Shown here: in pieces, positions 9,527 through 17,270 of the stretch
Numbering within the stretch: position 1 is the stretch's first letter
Layout: each line of letters opens with the position of its first letter
Source of the DNA: Rhizobiaceae bacterium
GTDB lineage: Bacteria > Pseudomonadota > Alphaproteobacteria > Rhizobiales > Rhizobiaceae
Reading direction: 5' to 3'
Assembly: GCA_905339215.1 (NCBI GenBank)
Contig: CAJPFN010000006.1
Span: 1 to 32,226, forward strand
DNA: 32,226 bases
Notes under the pieces: model-generated
What the model was told of the DNA's origin: nothing
The model's database searches: none
What the model saw: the letters and a program-made list of their open reading frames with translations, nothing else
Position numbers and translations under genes: made by a program

Positions 9527-11467
9527 ATGATGGACCTGATCGGAATCCCGCCCCAGCTCCTGTTCGGTCAGCTTCTGATCGGCCTGATCAACGGCGTCTT
9601 CTACGCCATGATGAGCCTCGGCGTGGCGATCATCTTCGGCATGCTGCGCATCGGCAATTTCGTCCACGGCGCGCAGTACATGCTCGGCGCCTTCGGCGCC
9701 TGGTACCTGATGCACCTGCCCGAGCTGTTCCCCGGCCTCGGCCTGCCGTCGCTCGGTTACTGGTGGGCGCTGGCGCTGGTGCCCTTCGCCGTCGGCCTGA
9801 TCGGCGCGGCGACCGAGCGGCTGTTCATCCGCAGGGTCTATGACCTCGAGCACGCCTACGGCCTGCTCCTGACCGTCGGCCTTGCCATGGTCATCGAGGG
9901 CCTGTTCAACGTCACCTACGGCGCCGCGGGCCAGCAGTACGGCGTGCCGGATTCGCTGAAGGGCGGCGTCAACCTTGGCTTCATGTTCCTGCCGATGTAC
10001 CGGCTGTGGGTGATCTTCGCCGGCATCCTCGTCTGCGTCGCCACCTGGTACGTCATCGAGCGGACGAAACTCGGCGCCTACCTGCGCGCCGCGACGGAGA
10101 ACCCCGACCTCGTGCGCGCCTTCGGCATCAACGTGCCGCGCATGCTGATGCTGACCTACGCCTTCGGCGTCGGTCTCGCCGGCCTGGCCGGCGTCATGGC
10201 CGCGCCGATCTACCAGGTCAGCCCGCAGATGGGCCAGTCGATCATCATCACCATCTTCGCCGTCGTCGTCATCGGCGGCATGGGCTCGATCTTCGGCGCC
10301 ATCGTCACCGGCCTGATGCTCGGCATGATCGAGGGCCTGACCAAGGTGTTCTGGCCGCAGGCCTCGACGACGGTGATCTTTGTCATCATGGCGATCGTGC
10401 TGGTCTTCCGCCCCGCCGGCCTTTTCGGCAAGGAGACGGTGGCGGCGCACGCGGCCGACATCTCCGCTGCGCGGCCGCACAGCATCCTCGAGAACGGCCG
10501 CCTTTGGATCGTCCTCCTCGGTGCCGGCGGCATCGTGCTGCCGTTCTTCGTCTATCCCGTCTTCGGCATGAAGCTGCTTTGCCTGGCGCTGTTCGCCTGC
10601 GCCTACAATCTGATTTTCGGCTATGTCGGCCTGCTCGCCTTCGGCCACGCCGCCTTCTACGGCTCGTCGGCCTACATCGCCGCCTTCACCGCCGCCTCGT
10701 GGGGATTTCCGACCGAACTCGCCATCCTCTCCGGCGTCGCCATGGCGACGCTGCTCGGCGCGCTGTTCGGCTGGCTGGCAATCCGCCGCCAGGGCCTGTA
10801 CTTCGCCATGATCACGCTGGCGCTGGCGCAGCTCGTCTACTTCTACGTTATCCAGGCGCCGTGGACGCATGGCGAGGACGGCATCCAGTCGGTGCCGCGC
10901 GGCTATCTCCTCGGGTTCATCGAACTCAACGAGCCGCTGAACATGTATTATTTCGTGCTGGCCGTGTTCCTCGGCGGTTTCGCCCTGATCTATCGCATCG
11001 TGCACTCGCCCTTCGGCCAGGTGCTGAAGTCGATCCGCGAGAACGAGCCGCGCGCCATCTCGCTCGGCTACTCCACCGACCGCTTCAAGCTGATCGCCTT
11101 CACGCTGTCGGCCGGCCTCGCCGGCCTCGCCGGCGGCACCAAGGCGATCGTCTTCCAGATCGCCTCGCTCGCCGACGTCTACTTCATGACCTCGGCCGAC
11201 GCGCTTTTGATGACGCTGATCGGCGGCGTCGGCACGCTGCTCGGTCCGGTGGTCGGTGCCGTCATCGTCGTCACCATGCAGAAGGAGTTCGCCACGCTCG
11301 GCAGCTGGGTGATCGTCGTCCAGGGCGCCGCCTTCGTGCTCTGTGTGCTGTTCCTGCGCAAGGGCGTGGTCGGCACGCTGGAGAGCTGGCTTTCCGCCCG
11401 CGAGGAGCGCCGCCGGCAGCTTGACGCGCCCAACGCGCGGCCTGCGCCGTCGGGGGCGCACCGCTGA
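9527..11467 (+). CDS. Fused LivH-LivM branched-chain-amino-acid-type permease
   Basis: A 646-residue membrane protein holding both permease subunits in one chain. Residues 1-300 are LivH-like (RIGNFVHGAQYMLGAF at 41-56, AATENPDLVRAFGIN, VVVIGGMGSIFGA). A hydrophilic linker of roughly 20 residues (about 303-323) leads to a LivM-like half with GYVGLLAFGHAAFYG and VHSPFGQVLKSIREN, ending in a basic tail. In most bacteria these are two genes. The reading frame is continuous across the junction, so this is a true fusion rather than two overlapping genes. Starts at 9527 and 9530 (MMD/MD) cannot be told apart. Confidence 0.93.
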   Translation: MMDLIGIPPQLLFGQLLIGLINGVFYAMMSLGVAIIFGMLRIGNFVHGAQYMLGAFGAWYLMHLPELFPGLGLPSLGYWWALALVPFAVGLIGAATERLFIRRVYDLEHAYGLLLTVGLAMVIEGLFNVTYGAAGQQYGVPDSLKGGVNLGFMFLPMYRLWVIFAGILVCVATWYVIERTKLGAYLRAATENPDLVRAFGINVPRMLMLTYAFGVGLAGLAGVMAAPIYQVSPQMGQSIIITIFAVVVIGGMGSIFGAIVTGLMLGMIEGLTKVFWPQASTTVIFVIMAIVLVFRPAGLFGKETVAAHAADISAARPHSILENGRLWIVLLGAGGIVLPFFVYPVFGMKLLCLALFACAYNLIFGYVGLLAFGHAAFYGSSAYIAAFTAASWGFPTELAILSGVAMATLLGALFGWLAIRRQGLYFAMITLALAQLVYFYVIQAPWTHGEDGIQSVPRGYLLGFIELNEPLNMYYFVLAVFLGGFALIYRIVHSPFGQVLKSIRENEPRAISLGYSTDRFKLIAFTLSAGLAGLAGGTKAIVFQIASLADVYFMTSADALLMTLIGGVGTLLGPVVGAVIVVTMQKEFATLGSWVIVVQGAAFVLCVLFLRKGVVGTLESWLSAREERRRQLDAPNARPAPSGAHR

Positions 11468-12234
11468 TGGCCAGGCCCCTCGCCGTCGTCATCGGCGCCG
11501 GGCCCGGCCTCGGCATCGCGCTGGTGCGCCGCTTCGCGAGGGGAGGACCGGAGGGCGGCATGGCGGTCGCCTTCATGGCGCGGCGGCCCGAGGCGGTGGC
11601 CGCCTACCAGCACCAGCTCGATGCCGAGGGGCTGGAGACGCTGGGCTTCGTCGCCGACGCCGGCGATCCGGCGACGGTCACGGCCGTCTTCGACGAACTG
11701 CGCCGGAGCCACGGCGACGCCGAAGTCCTCGTCTACAACGCCGCGATCATCGAACCGTCGCGCTTCGTCACGCCGTCCGGCATCGCCGAGGTGCAGTATT
11801 CCACCGCGCCCGGCTGGAAGTCGCATGGCGAGCCTGTCTCCTTCGACTATCTGATGGACGCTTTCCGCACCAACGTCGCCGGGGCGCTGCACGCCGCCCA
11901 GCAGGTGGCGCCGGCGATGATGCAACGCCGCCGCGGCACGATCCTGCTGACCGGCGGCGTCCTCGCCTTCGGTCCGTGGATCGAATGGGGCGTCACCTCG
12001 CTCGGCAAGGCGGCGCTGAGGAGCCTCGGCCATTCGCTGTTCAAGGAGCTTTCGCCCCACGGCGTCCAGGTGGCCACCGTCGCCATCCACGGCACCATGG
12101 CGAAGGGCACGCCATACGACCACGACCGCGTCGCCGACGCCTACTGGCGGCTCCATGGCAGGCCGCAGGCGGAGTGGGAGCCGGATTTCCATTTCAAGCC
12201 GCAGGCCGGCGACGGCGCGGACCCCGACGCATGA
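11467..12234 (+). CDS. Atypical short-chain dehydrogenase/reductase with altered active site
   Basis: A 255-residue SDR-fold protein. The cofactor loop GAGPGLG (10-16) and the structural NVAG (136-139) are present. In the active-site region, LLTGGVLAFGPWIEWGVTSLGKAALR, the lysine (Lys181) is kept, but the position four residues before it, normally Tyr, is Thr177, and the usual catalytic Ser is replaced around Thr162-Gly164. I recall a family of such SDRs with SLSLGKAALR-type motifs, so this is probably a distinct subfamily rather than damage. Its function may be non-oxidoreductive or may use other residues. The start overlaps the permease stop by one base (TGATG). Confidence 0.88.
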   Translation: MARPLAVVIGAGPGLGIALVRRFARGGPEGGMAVAFMARRPEAVAAYQHQLDAEGLETLGFVADAGDPATVTAVFDELRRSHGDAEVLVYNAAIIEPSRFVTPSGIAEVQYSTAPGWKSHGEPVSFDYLMDAFRTNVAGALHAAQQVAPAMMQRRRGTILLTGGVLAFGPWIEWGVTSLGKAALRSLGHSLFKELSPHGVQVATVAIHGTMAKGTPYDHDRVADAYWRLHGRPQAEWEPDFHFKPQAGDGADPDA

Positions 12235-13022
12235 CCCCGGCGATCGACTTTTCCGGGCGTAGGGCCCTCGTCACCGGCGGCGCCAGCGGCATCGGCGAGA
12301 TGACGGCGAAGCTGCTCGCCGAACTCGGCGCGGCCGTCATGCTGGCCGATCTCAACCGCGACGCCCTGCCCGCCGCGCTGGAGCGCACCGGCGCGGCCGC
12401 CTGGACGGCCGGCGACGTCGCCTCGGAAGACGACTCCGAACGCATGGTGGCGGAGGCTGCCGACCGGCTGGGTGGCATCGACCTGCTGTTCAACTCGGCC
12501 GGCATCGGCGACGACCTCGTGCCGCTGCACAGGCAGACCACGGCGCGCTGGCGGCGCGTCTTCGACGTCAACCTGTGGGGTACGCTGCTCATCTCGCGCG
12601 CCGCCGGAAGCCTTATGGTCGCGCAGCGCCGCGGTGCCATCGTCAACGTCTCCTCGATCGTCGGCCTCGACGCCTTCCCCGGTCGCTCGGCCTACGGCGT
12701 CGCCAAGGCCGGCATCGGCCATCTCACCAAGACGCTCGCCTGCGAATGGGGCGAATACGGCATCCGCGTCAATGCCATCGCGCCGGCCTACACAAAGACG
12801 CCGATGGTGAAGGATCTGCTCGACCGCAAGGTCTTCGATCCCGGAATCATCGAGCGCCGCACACCGCTGGCGCGCATGGCCGAAACCGAGGAGATGGCGA
12901 AGGCCGCGGCGTTCCTCCTGTCCGACTGGGCGAGCTACGTCACCGGCGTCGTGCTGCCGGTCGACGGCGGCTGGAGCGCCTACGGCGCGGCAGGCGATGT
13001 CGTGAAGATCAGGCACGAATAG
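12231..13022 (+). CDS. Short-chain dehydrogenase/reductase (classical)
   Basis: A 263-residue classical SDR. TGGASGIG (15-22) binds NAD(P), Asp40 at the end of the second strand favours NAD, and the tetrad is intact: Asn114 in VNLWG, Ser141/142 in VSS, Tyr155 and Lys159 in YGVAK. The C terminus has the usual VLPVDGGWSAYG. It would oxidise a secondary alcohol or reduce a ketone of a pathway intermediate, plausibly a hydroxyacyl-CoA or alicyclic alcohol. The start overlaps the previous stop by four bases. It is the last gene of the rightward operon and ends just before the inverted-repeat element. Confidence 0.93.
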   Translation: MTPAIDFSGRRALVTGGASGIGEMTAKLLAELGAAVMLADLNRDALPAALERTGAAAWTAGDVASEDDSERMVAEAADRLGGIDLLFNSAGIGDDLVPLHRQTTARWRRVFDVNLWGTLLISRAAGSLMVAQRRGAIVNVSSIVGLDAFPGRSAYGVAKAGIGHLTKTLACEWGEYGIRVNAIAPAYTKTPMVKDLLDRKVFDPGIIERRTPLARMAETEEMAKAAAFLLSDWASYVTGVVLPVDGGWSAYGAAGDVVKIRHE

Positions 13023-13030
13023 GGCATTTT

Positions 13031-13182
13031 CCCTCCCCCCTCGAGGGGAGGGTGCCGAGCGAAGCGAGGCGGGTGGGGTAGCCTCCGCCGCCTCGACTTT
13101 GCGACGGGCCGCGCCGAGCGCTGCCTCCGCCGACCCCACCCGGCCGGCCTGTGGCCGGCCACCCTCCCCTCGAGGGGGAGGG
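13031..13182. repeat. GC-rich inverted-repeat element (dispersed palindromic repeat type), likely bidirectional terminator
   Basis: The outer arms 13031-13054 and 13160-13182 are reverse complements apart from one extra C on the left, and each arm is itself nearly palindromic around CTCGAG. Inner arms GCGGGTGGGGT (13069-13079) and ACCCCACCCGG (13132-13142) also pair, so the whole 152 bases can fold into a long cruciform or hairpin. The GAGCGAAGCGAGGCGGGTGGGGT wording resembles dispersed intergenic repeats I know from Mesorhizobium-like genomes. It fills the gap between two convergent operons, where it could stop transcription from both sides. Confidence 0.8.
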
Positions 13183-13189
13183 AAAGGCG

Positions 13190-14728
13190 CTATCGCCTGA
13201 ACTTCCCCAGCCCGCCCTCCTTCAGCGCCGCGACGAGGTCGCGCTTGCGGATCTTGGCGGCCTCGACCGGCATGTCGTCGATGATCTCGACGCGGCGCGG
13301 CGCCTTGTAGGCGGCGAGTTCCTGCCGGCACCACTGGCGCAGATCCTCGGCGCTCGCCGAGACACCTTCATTGAGCACGACGACGGCGACCGGGATCTCG
13401 CCGCGCTCAGCGTCGGGCGCCGGCACAACCGCGCACATGGCGACGGCCGGGTGCCGGTAGAGCACGCTCTCCACCTCCAGCGGATAGATGTTGTGGCCGC
13501 CGGTGATGATGACGTCCTTCTTGCGGTCGACGATGAAGAGGAAGCCGTCCGCGTCGACGAAACCGAGGTCGCCCGATTTCCAGCCGAGCGGGCCGAAGGC
13601 CGCGGCGGTGGCTTCCTCGTCGCCGAGGTAGCCCTTGGCCACGCAGTCGCCGCCGATGATCACCTCGCCGATCTCGCCGGCGGGCACCGCATTGCCGTCG
13701 TCGTCGACGATGACGATGCGCGACGAGCCGACCGGCAAGCCGGCAGAGCCCGGCTTGCGGATGCCGGCCGTCGGCTCCATGACGTTCTGTCCGCAGGTCT
13801 CGGTCGAGCCGTAGACCTGCGTGACCTTGACGCCGGACATCTCCTCGAAGCGCCTGATGACCGGCTGCGGCACCGGCGAGCCGCCGGTGGTGCAGATGCG
13901 CAGCGACGACAGGTCGTGGCGCGCCGGGTCGTGGTCGTTGACCATGTAGACATACATGGTCGGCGTGCCGCCGAAATAGGTGGCGCGGTAGCGGCCGATG
14001 TCGGAGAGCACGCGTTCGGTGTCCCAGCGCTCGTGCAGCACGATCGTGCCGCCGGTGTAGAGGCAGAGATTGAGCGTCACGGTGAGGCCGAAATTGGTGA
14101 ACAGCGGCACGGCGCAGAGATAGACCTCCTCGCCGAAGCGGGTGCGGTGCGACACCATCATGTCGCGCAGCGTCGAGGCGATGTTGAAGTGGCTCTGCGC
14201 GGTGCCCTTCGGCGTGCCCGTCGTACCCGAGGTGAAGAACAGCGAGGCGGTATCGTCGAAGGCGCAGGCGACGTCTTCGAACGTAGCCGCGGCCTCGCGC
14301 ATGGCGGCGTCGAGGTCGTCCTCTTCCGCGACGCCGCCACCGGCGACCAGACAGGCAGCGAGGCCGGCGAACTCGCCGCGTATCTCGGAGAAATACGGCC
14401 AGGTCGAGCCGTCGGCGACGACCGCGCGCATGCCGGTCCGCGCGACTATGGCGCGCAGCTCGGCGTGGCGGAACATGGCCGAGAGCGGCGCCGGCACGGC
14501 GCCGAGCCGCTGGCATGCCCAAAACGAGATCGCCATGAGCGGCGTCGACGGCAGATAGAGGCCGACCCGGTCGCCCTTGCCGATGCCGCGCGCAGAAAGA
14601 ACGTTGGCCATGCGGGCGGTGGCCTCGGCGAAGGCGCGGTAGGTCCAGGTCCCCTCCTCGGCGACGATGAACGCGCGATCGGGCACCAGCCGGACGTTGC
14701 GGGCTAGAATCTGGCTCAGGATTTCCAT
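13190..14728 (-). CDS. Acyl-CoA synthetase / AMP-dependent CoA ligase
   Basis: A 512-residue adenylate-forming enzyme. It has the P-loop TSGTTGTPKG (166-175), YGSTET (306-311), GWKSGDLGF (382-390), DRKKDVIITGGHNIYP hinge (401-416) and a C-terminal catalytic Lys492 in AKIRKRD. It activates a carboxylic acid to its CoA thioester, the expected entry step for block 1. The ATG at 14728 (MEILSQILARN) was chosen because it is eight bases after the upstream SDR stop and begins the conserved first helix; the open frame upstream is the shadow of the SDR. The substrate cannot be read from sequence. It resembles cyclohexanecarboxylate- or medium-chain-type ligases only in general. Confidence 0.93.
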   Translation of the reverse strand: MEILSQILARNVRLVPDRAFIVAEEGTWTYRAFAEATARMANVLSARGIGKGDRVGLYLPSTPLMAISFWACQRLGAVPAPLSAMFRHAELRAIVARTGMRAVVADGSTWPYFSEIRGEFAGLAACLVAGGGVAEEDDLDAAMREAAATFEDVACAFDDTASLFFTSGTTGTPKGTAQSHFNIASTLRDMMVSHRTRFGEEVYLCAVPLFTNFGLTVTLNLCLYTGGTIVLHERWDTERVLSDIGRYRATYFGGTPTMYVYMVNDHDPARHDLSSLRICTTGGSPVPQPVIRRFEEMSGVKVTQVYGSTETCGQNVMEPTAGIRKPGSAGLPVGSSRIVIVDDDGNAVPAGEIGEVIIGGDCVAKGYLGDEEATAAAFGPLGWKSGDLGFVDADGFLFIVDRKKDVIITGGHNIYPLEVESVLYRHPAVAMCAVVPAPDAERGEIPVAVVVLNEGVSASAEDLRQWCRQELAAYKAPRRVEIIDDMPVEAAKIRKRDLVAALKEGGLGKFRR

Positions 14729-14736
14729 GGGACCGC

Positions 14737-15495
14737 TCAGGAGATGAGGATGCCGCTGTCGACCGGCAGCTTCTGTCCCGTGGTGCGGCGCGATTCGTCG
14801 CTGGCGAGGAACAGAACGGCATTGGCGACGTCGAGCGGATCGGCGATGCCGAGCAGATAGGCGTCCCACTGCTTCTTCAGGTGCGGCTCGCGCTCGAAGA
14901 AGCCAAGCACGCGCGGCGTCCCCACCGCGCCGGGGATCACCACGTTGACGCGGATGTTGTCTTTGGCGAATTCCACCGCCATCGAGCGGGTCAGGGCGAC
15001 GACGCCGCCCTTGGACGCGGTGTAGGCGTCGCGGTTGGGGATGCCCATCTCGGCGACGATGGAGGCGCTGTTGACGATCGAGCCGCCGCCCGACTTCTGC
15101 ATCAGCGGGATCGCCGAGCGGCTGCACAGCCAGGTGCCGAACAGGTCGAGCTTCAGCGCCCGCCAGAACTCCTCCAGCGGCGCCACGGTCAGCGGCCCGT
15201 CGGCCGAGGTCGAGCCGCCGGCATTGTTGAAGAGCACGTCGAGCCGGCCGTAGCGGCCGTCGATCGCCGCGAACGTGGCGGCGACGCTGTCGGGCTCGGT
15301 GACGTCGGTCTCGAGGAACAGCGCCTCGCCGCCCGCTTCCGCGATCTCGGCTGCGATCGCCTCGCATTTGTCGGCGCTTCGCGCGGCAAGCACGGTTCTG
15401 GCGCCCTCGCGGGCGAACAGCCGCGCCGTCACCTCGCCGATGCCGCCGCTGGCGCCGGTGACGACCGCTACCTTGTTGGCCAGCCGACCCGCCAT
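14737..15495 (-). CDS. Short-chain dehydrogenase/reductase
   Basis: A 252-residue SDR with TGASGGIG (13-20), NNAG (90-93), Ser143/Ser145 in VNSAS, Tyr158 and Lys162 in YTASK, and a C-terminal LPVDSGILIS. The helix-4 asparagine of the usual tetrad is Asp117 (LKLDLFG), a small departure. Two starts are possible, 15501 (MAMAG) and 15495 (MAGRL); a GGGAG stretch lies three bases before the first and nine before the second, so 15495 is preferred. It leads the acyl-CoA-synthetase operon. It may be the counterpart of LvaD-type SDRs that interconvert 4-oxo- and 4-hydroxyacyl-CoA, but that is context-based. Confidence 0.9.
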   Translation of the reverse strand: MAGRLANKVAVVTGASGGIGEVTARLFAREGARTVLAARSADKCEAIAAEIAEAGGEALFLETDVTEPDSVAATFAAIDGRYGRLDVLFNNAGGSTSADGPLTVAPLEEFWRALKLDLFGTWLCSRSAIPLMQKSGGGSIVNSASIVAEMGIPNRDAYTASKGGVVALTRSMAVEFAKDNIRVNVVIPGAVGTPRVLGFFEREPHLKKQWDAYLLGIADPLDVANAVLFLASDESRRTTGQKLPVDSGILIS

Positions 15496-15829
15496 CGCCA
15501 TCCGCTCCCGGTTTGCACGCGCTCTCGATGCTGGACCGGATGGCATCGCGCCGCAACCGTCGCGTCGTCCGTTTGCAGTAGGCCACGGCGGGCGAATCCT
15601 CCCGCCAGCCGATCCGGCATCATGTCGGTCATCGGTGATCCTTCCAGCCAGGAGTTTGTGTCGCAACCAGACCCTAACGGAAGGCGCCGATGACCACCGC
15701 GCTACCCGGCAACACCACATCCAGGGACGTCGCCTCGCCACACGGGATGGCGACCCGTCGGTTCAATTCTTGGGTATGCCAAGAATGCGCCTCCCACCCG
15801 GGCAGATACGATTGCCAGGATGCGTCTTC
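15496..15829. other. Intergenic stretch between block 1 and block 2
   Basis: 334 bases with no convincing gene. It must hold the promoter of the leftward SDR/acyl-CoA-synthetase operon, though no clear -35/-10 pair stands out, and the end of the leftward block 2 operon, with a hairpin at 15766-15786. A + strand ATG at 15690 with GGAAGG upstream opens a 105-codon frame, but its product is not protein-like and runs antisense into the next gene. The local base composition is less GC-rich than block 1. Confidence 0.6.
15766..15786 (-). terminator. Candidate terminator hairpin of the leftward block 2 operon
   Basis: The arms ATTCTTGG (15766-15773) and CCAAGAAT (15779-15786) form a perfect 8-base stem with a 5-base loop, 44 bases past the stop of the last gene of the operon. 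Only a short AATT follows on the minus strand, so it is a weak intrinsic terminator at best. Confidence 0.5.
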
Positions 15830-16468
15830 TCAAACAGCTCTTCTGAGCGTTCGATTGATCAGTGCAATTTGGGCAGCGGCACGAACGGGCACGGCGACTG
15901 CCTGTTCGATTTTCGCAAAGCTGTCCGGGAGGATGCGCGCTCCGGGAATCTCGACGGATTCCAGGGTCTCGCGGATACCGGCGAGCGCATATCCCTCGCC
16001 GCTCTGAAAGCGCTCCCGCGCCTCGTCAGGGGACGCTGCGAGGACAATCGGCCCCTTGGGGGTGAGTGCCGACAATCGAGCCTGATAGGCGGCGCCCTTC
16101 GCGCTCAGGATCATGTGGTTTCCCCGCAAGATTTCGGCGCATGACCGGGGCGCCAGTGCATCTCGTACCAGAAATGTCGCCTCGACGCTGTGATAAGGGT
16201 CGCTGAACGCCAAGCGGTCGGTGCGCGAGCGATCGATTGCGAGAAAGGCGATGTCCCATCCGTCCGGCCCGGCCTGCAGGACGGATTGTGCATTGGGGTG
16301 CTCGACAAAGGTCAGGGGCGCGCCCATCTCGGCGCCGATAGATTCCGCAATGCGGACCGCCAGCCCCGTGTAACCATCGCCGGCCCGTTGCACGAGTGCG
16401 GTGTTGTTCATGTTCAGCGCGACGCGCAAGGCGGAATGCGCCTCTCCCTTCATCGAATTCAAGACCAT
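15830..16468 (-). CDS. Signal-less solute-binding-fold protein (SBP family 3), short at the C terminus
   Basis: A 212-residue protein of the bacterial extracellular solute-binding family 3 fold (GYTGLAVRIAESIGAEMGAPLTFVEH, GWDIAFLAIDRSRTDRLAFSDPYHSVEATFLV). It has no signal peptide, and the first conserved strand (LRVALNMNN) begins within about 15 residues of the start. I recall a branch of signal-less members of about 240-250 residues; relative to those the last 25-30 residues are missing, because the frame stops after ALINRTLRRAV. It could be a truncated gene, or a cytoplasmic binding or enzymatic protein (cyclohexadienyl dehydratases share this fold). It overlaps the aldolase gene by 10 bases if it starts at 16468; an alternative ATG lies at 16453. 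No permease gene is nearby. Confidence 0.8.
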   Translation of the reverse strand: MVLNSMKGEAHSALRVALNMNNTALVQRAGDGYTGLAVRIAESIGAEMGAPLTFVEHPNAQSVLQAGPDGWDIAFLAIDRSRTDRLAFSDPYHSVEATFLVRDALAPRSCAEILRGNHMILSAKGAAYQARLSALTPKGPIVLAASPDEARERFQSGEGYALAGIRETLESVEIPGARILPDSFAKIEQAVAVPVRAAAQIALINRTLRRAV

Positions 16469-17220
16469 TCGCCGCGCCGCACGACCGCCGACCGGCGCAA
16501 CAGGCCGCTGTCGACGTCAATGGCAATGAACAAGGCCCCCGCCATTTTGGCCTCGCGCAGAAAATCCTGATCCAGAGATAGGATGCCGGCCGGCACGCCG
16601 AGGTCCCGCAGCACGCCGATCCCATCGAGGATCGCTTGCTTGACCTCACGGTGCGACGGCTGGCCGGGATAGCCGAAACTCGCCGCCAGGTCGGCGGGGC
16701 CGAAAAACACGCCGTCGACGCCGGGCACCTGCGCGATTTCCTTGAGTTGCGACAGTGCCCCGCGGGTCTCGACCTGGACCAGCAGGCAGATCTCCTCATT
16801 GGCGCGGGTGGCATAGCCGGCGACGGCGCCGTAACGGGTGGCGCGGGTGATCCCGGAGACGCCCCGCACGCCGTTCGGGGGATAGGTCACTGCGGCCACC
16901 GCCGCCCGAGCCTCTTCCGCGGACTGGACATAGGGGATCAGCAGGGTCTGCGCCCCGGCGTCGAGAAGCTTCTTGATCTCGACCGGATTGTTCCAACCGG
17001 GACGCACGACCGGGCTGACCGGATAGGGGGCCACCGTGCGCAGAAAGCCGATCACTTCGTTCGGGCCCGCTGTCGAATGTTCCGTGTCGAACATCATCCA
17101 GTCGTAGCCGCAGCCGGCCAGAATCTCCGCAACGGTCGGATCAGGGAGCGAACACCAGATGCCGATCTGGGTCTGTGCGGAGCGCAAAGCGGCCTTGAAG
17201 GCGTTGGCAGGCAAACTCAT
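16459..17220 (-). CDS. hpaI: HpcH/HpaI family aldolase
   Basis: A 253-residue class II, metal-dependent pyruvate aldolase of the HpcH/HpaI family. The key residues correspond to those of E. coli HpaI: His48 in FDTEHS, Arg73 in VVRPG, Glu151 in VQVETRGA, and Asp177 in FFGPADLA. Glu151 and Asp177 bind the divalent metal. It would split a 4-hydroxy-2-oxoacid into pyruvate and an aldehyde. The ATG at 17220 was chosen over 17226 because GGGA lies seven bases before it. It follows the hydratase gene by 50 bases; the hydratase product, a 4-hydroxy-2-oxoacid, is the natural aldolase substrate. The actual substrate could differ from that of HpaI. Confidence 0.93.
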   Translation of the reverse strand: MSLPANAFKAALRSAQTQIGIWCSLPDPTVAEILAGCGYDWMMFDTEHSTAGPNEVIGFLRTVAPYPVSPVVRPGWNNPVEIKKLLDAGAQTLLIPYVQSAEEARAAVAAVTYPPNGVRGVSGITRATRYGAVAGYATRANEEICLLVQVETRGALSQLKEIAQVPGVDGVFFGPADLAASFGYPGQPSHREVKQAILDGIGVLRDLGVPAGILSLDQDFLREAKMAGALFIAIDVDSGLLRRSAVVRRGEWS

Positions 17221-17270
17221 AAGCATGTCCCGAATGAGTGATCGAGAGAACGGTACGGAGGCGGTTCCGG

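Noticed and set aside
9368-11461. 697-codon open frame on the - strand opposite the fused permease
   Set aside because: It is a highly charged, low-complexity product, fully antisense to a clear membrane protein gene; a GC-codon shadow.
13031-13182. CRISPR-like repeat arrangement
   Set aside because: There are only two arms and they are inverted rather than direct repeats with spacers; it is a palindromic element.
13151-14707. 518-codon open frame on the + strand
   Set aside because: Antisense to the acyl-CoA synthetase, which has all expected motifs; the + strand product has none.
15690-16007. 105-codon + strand ORF with GGAAGG before its ATG
   Set aside because: Most of it runs antisense into the solute-binding-fold gene and the peptide has no recognisable pattern; the ribosome-binding-like stretch alone is not enough.
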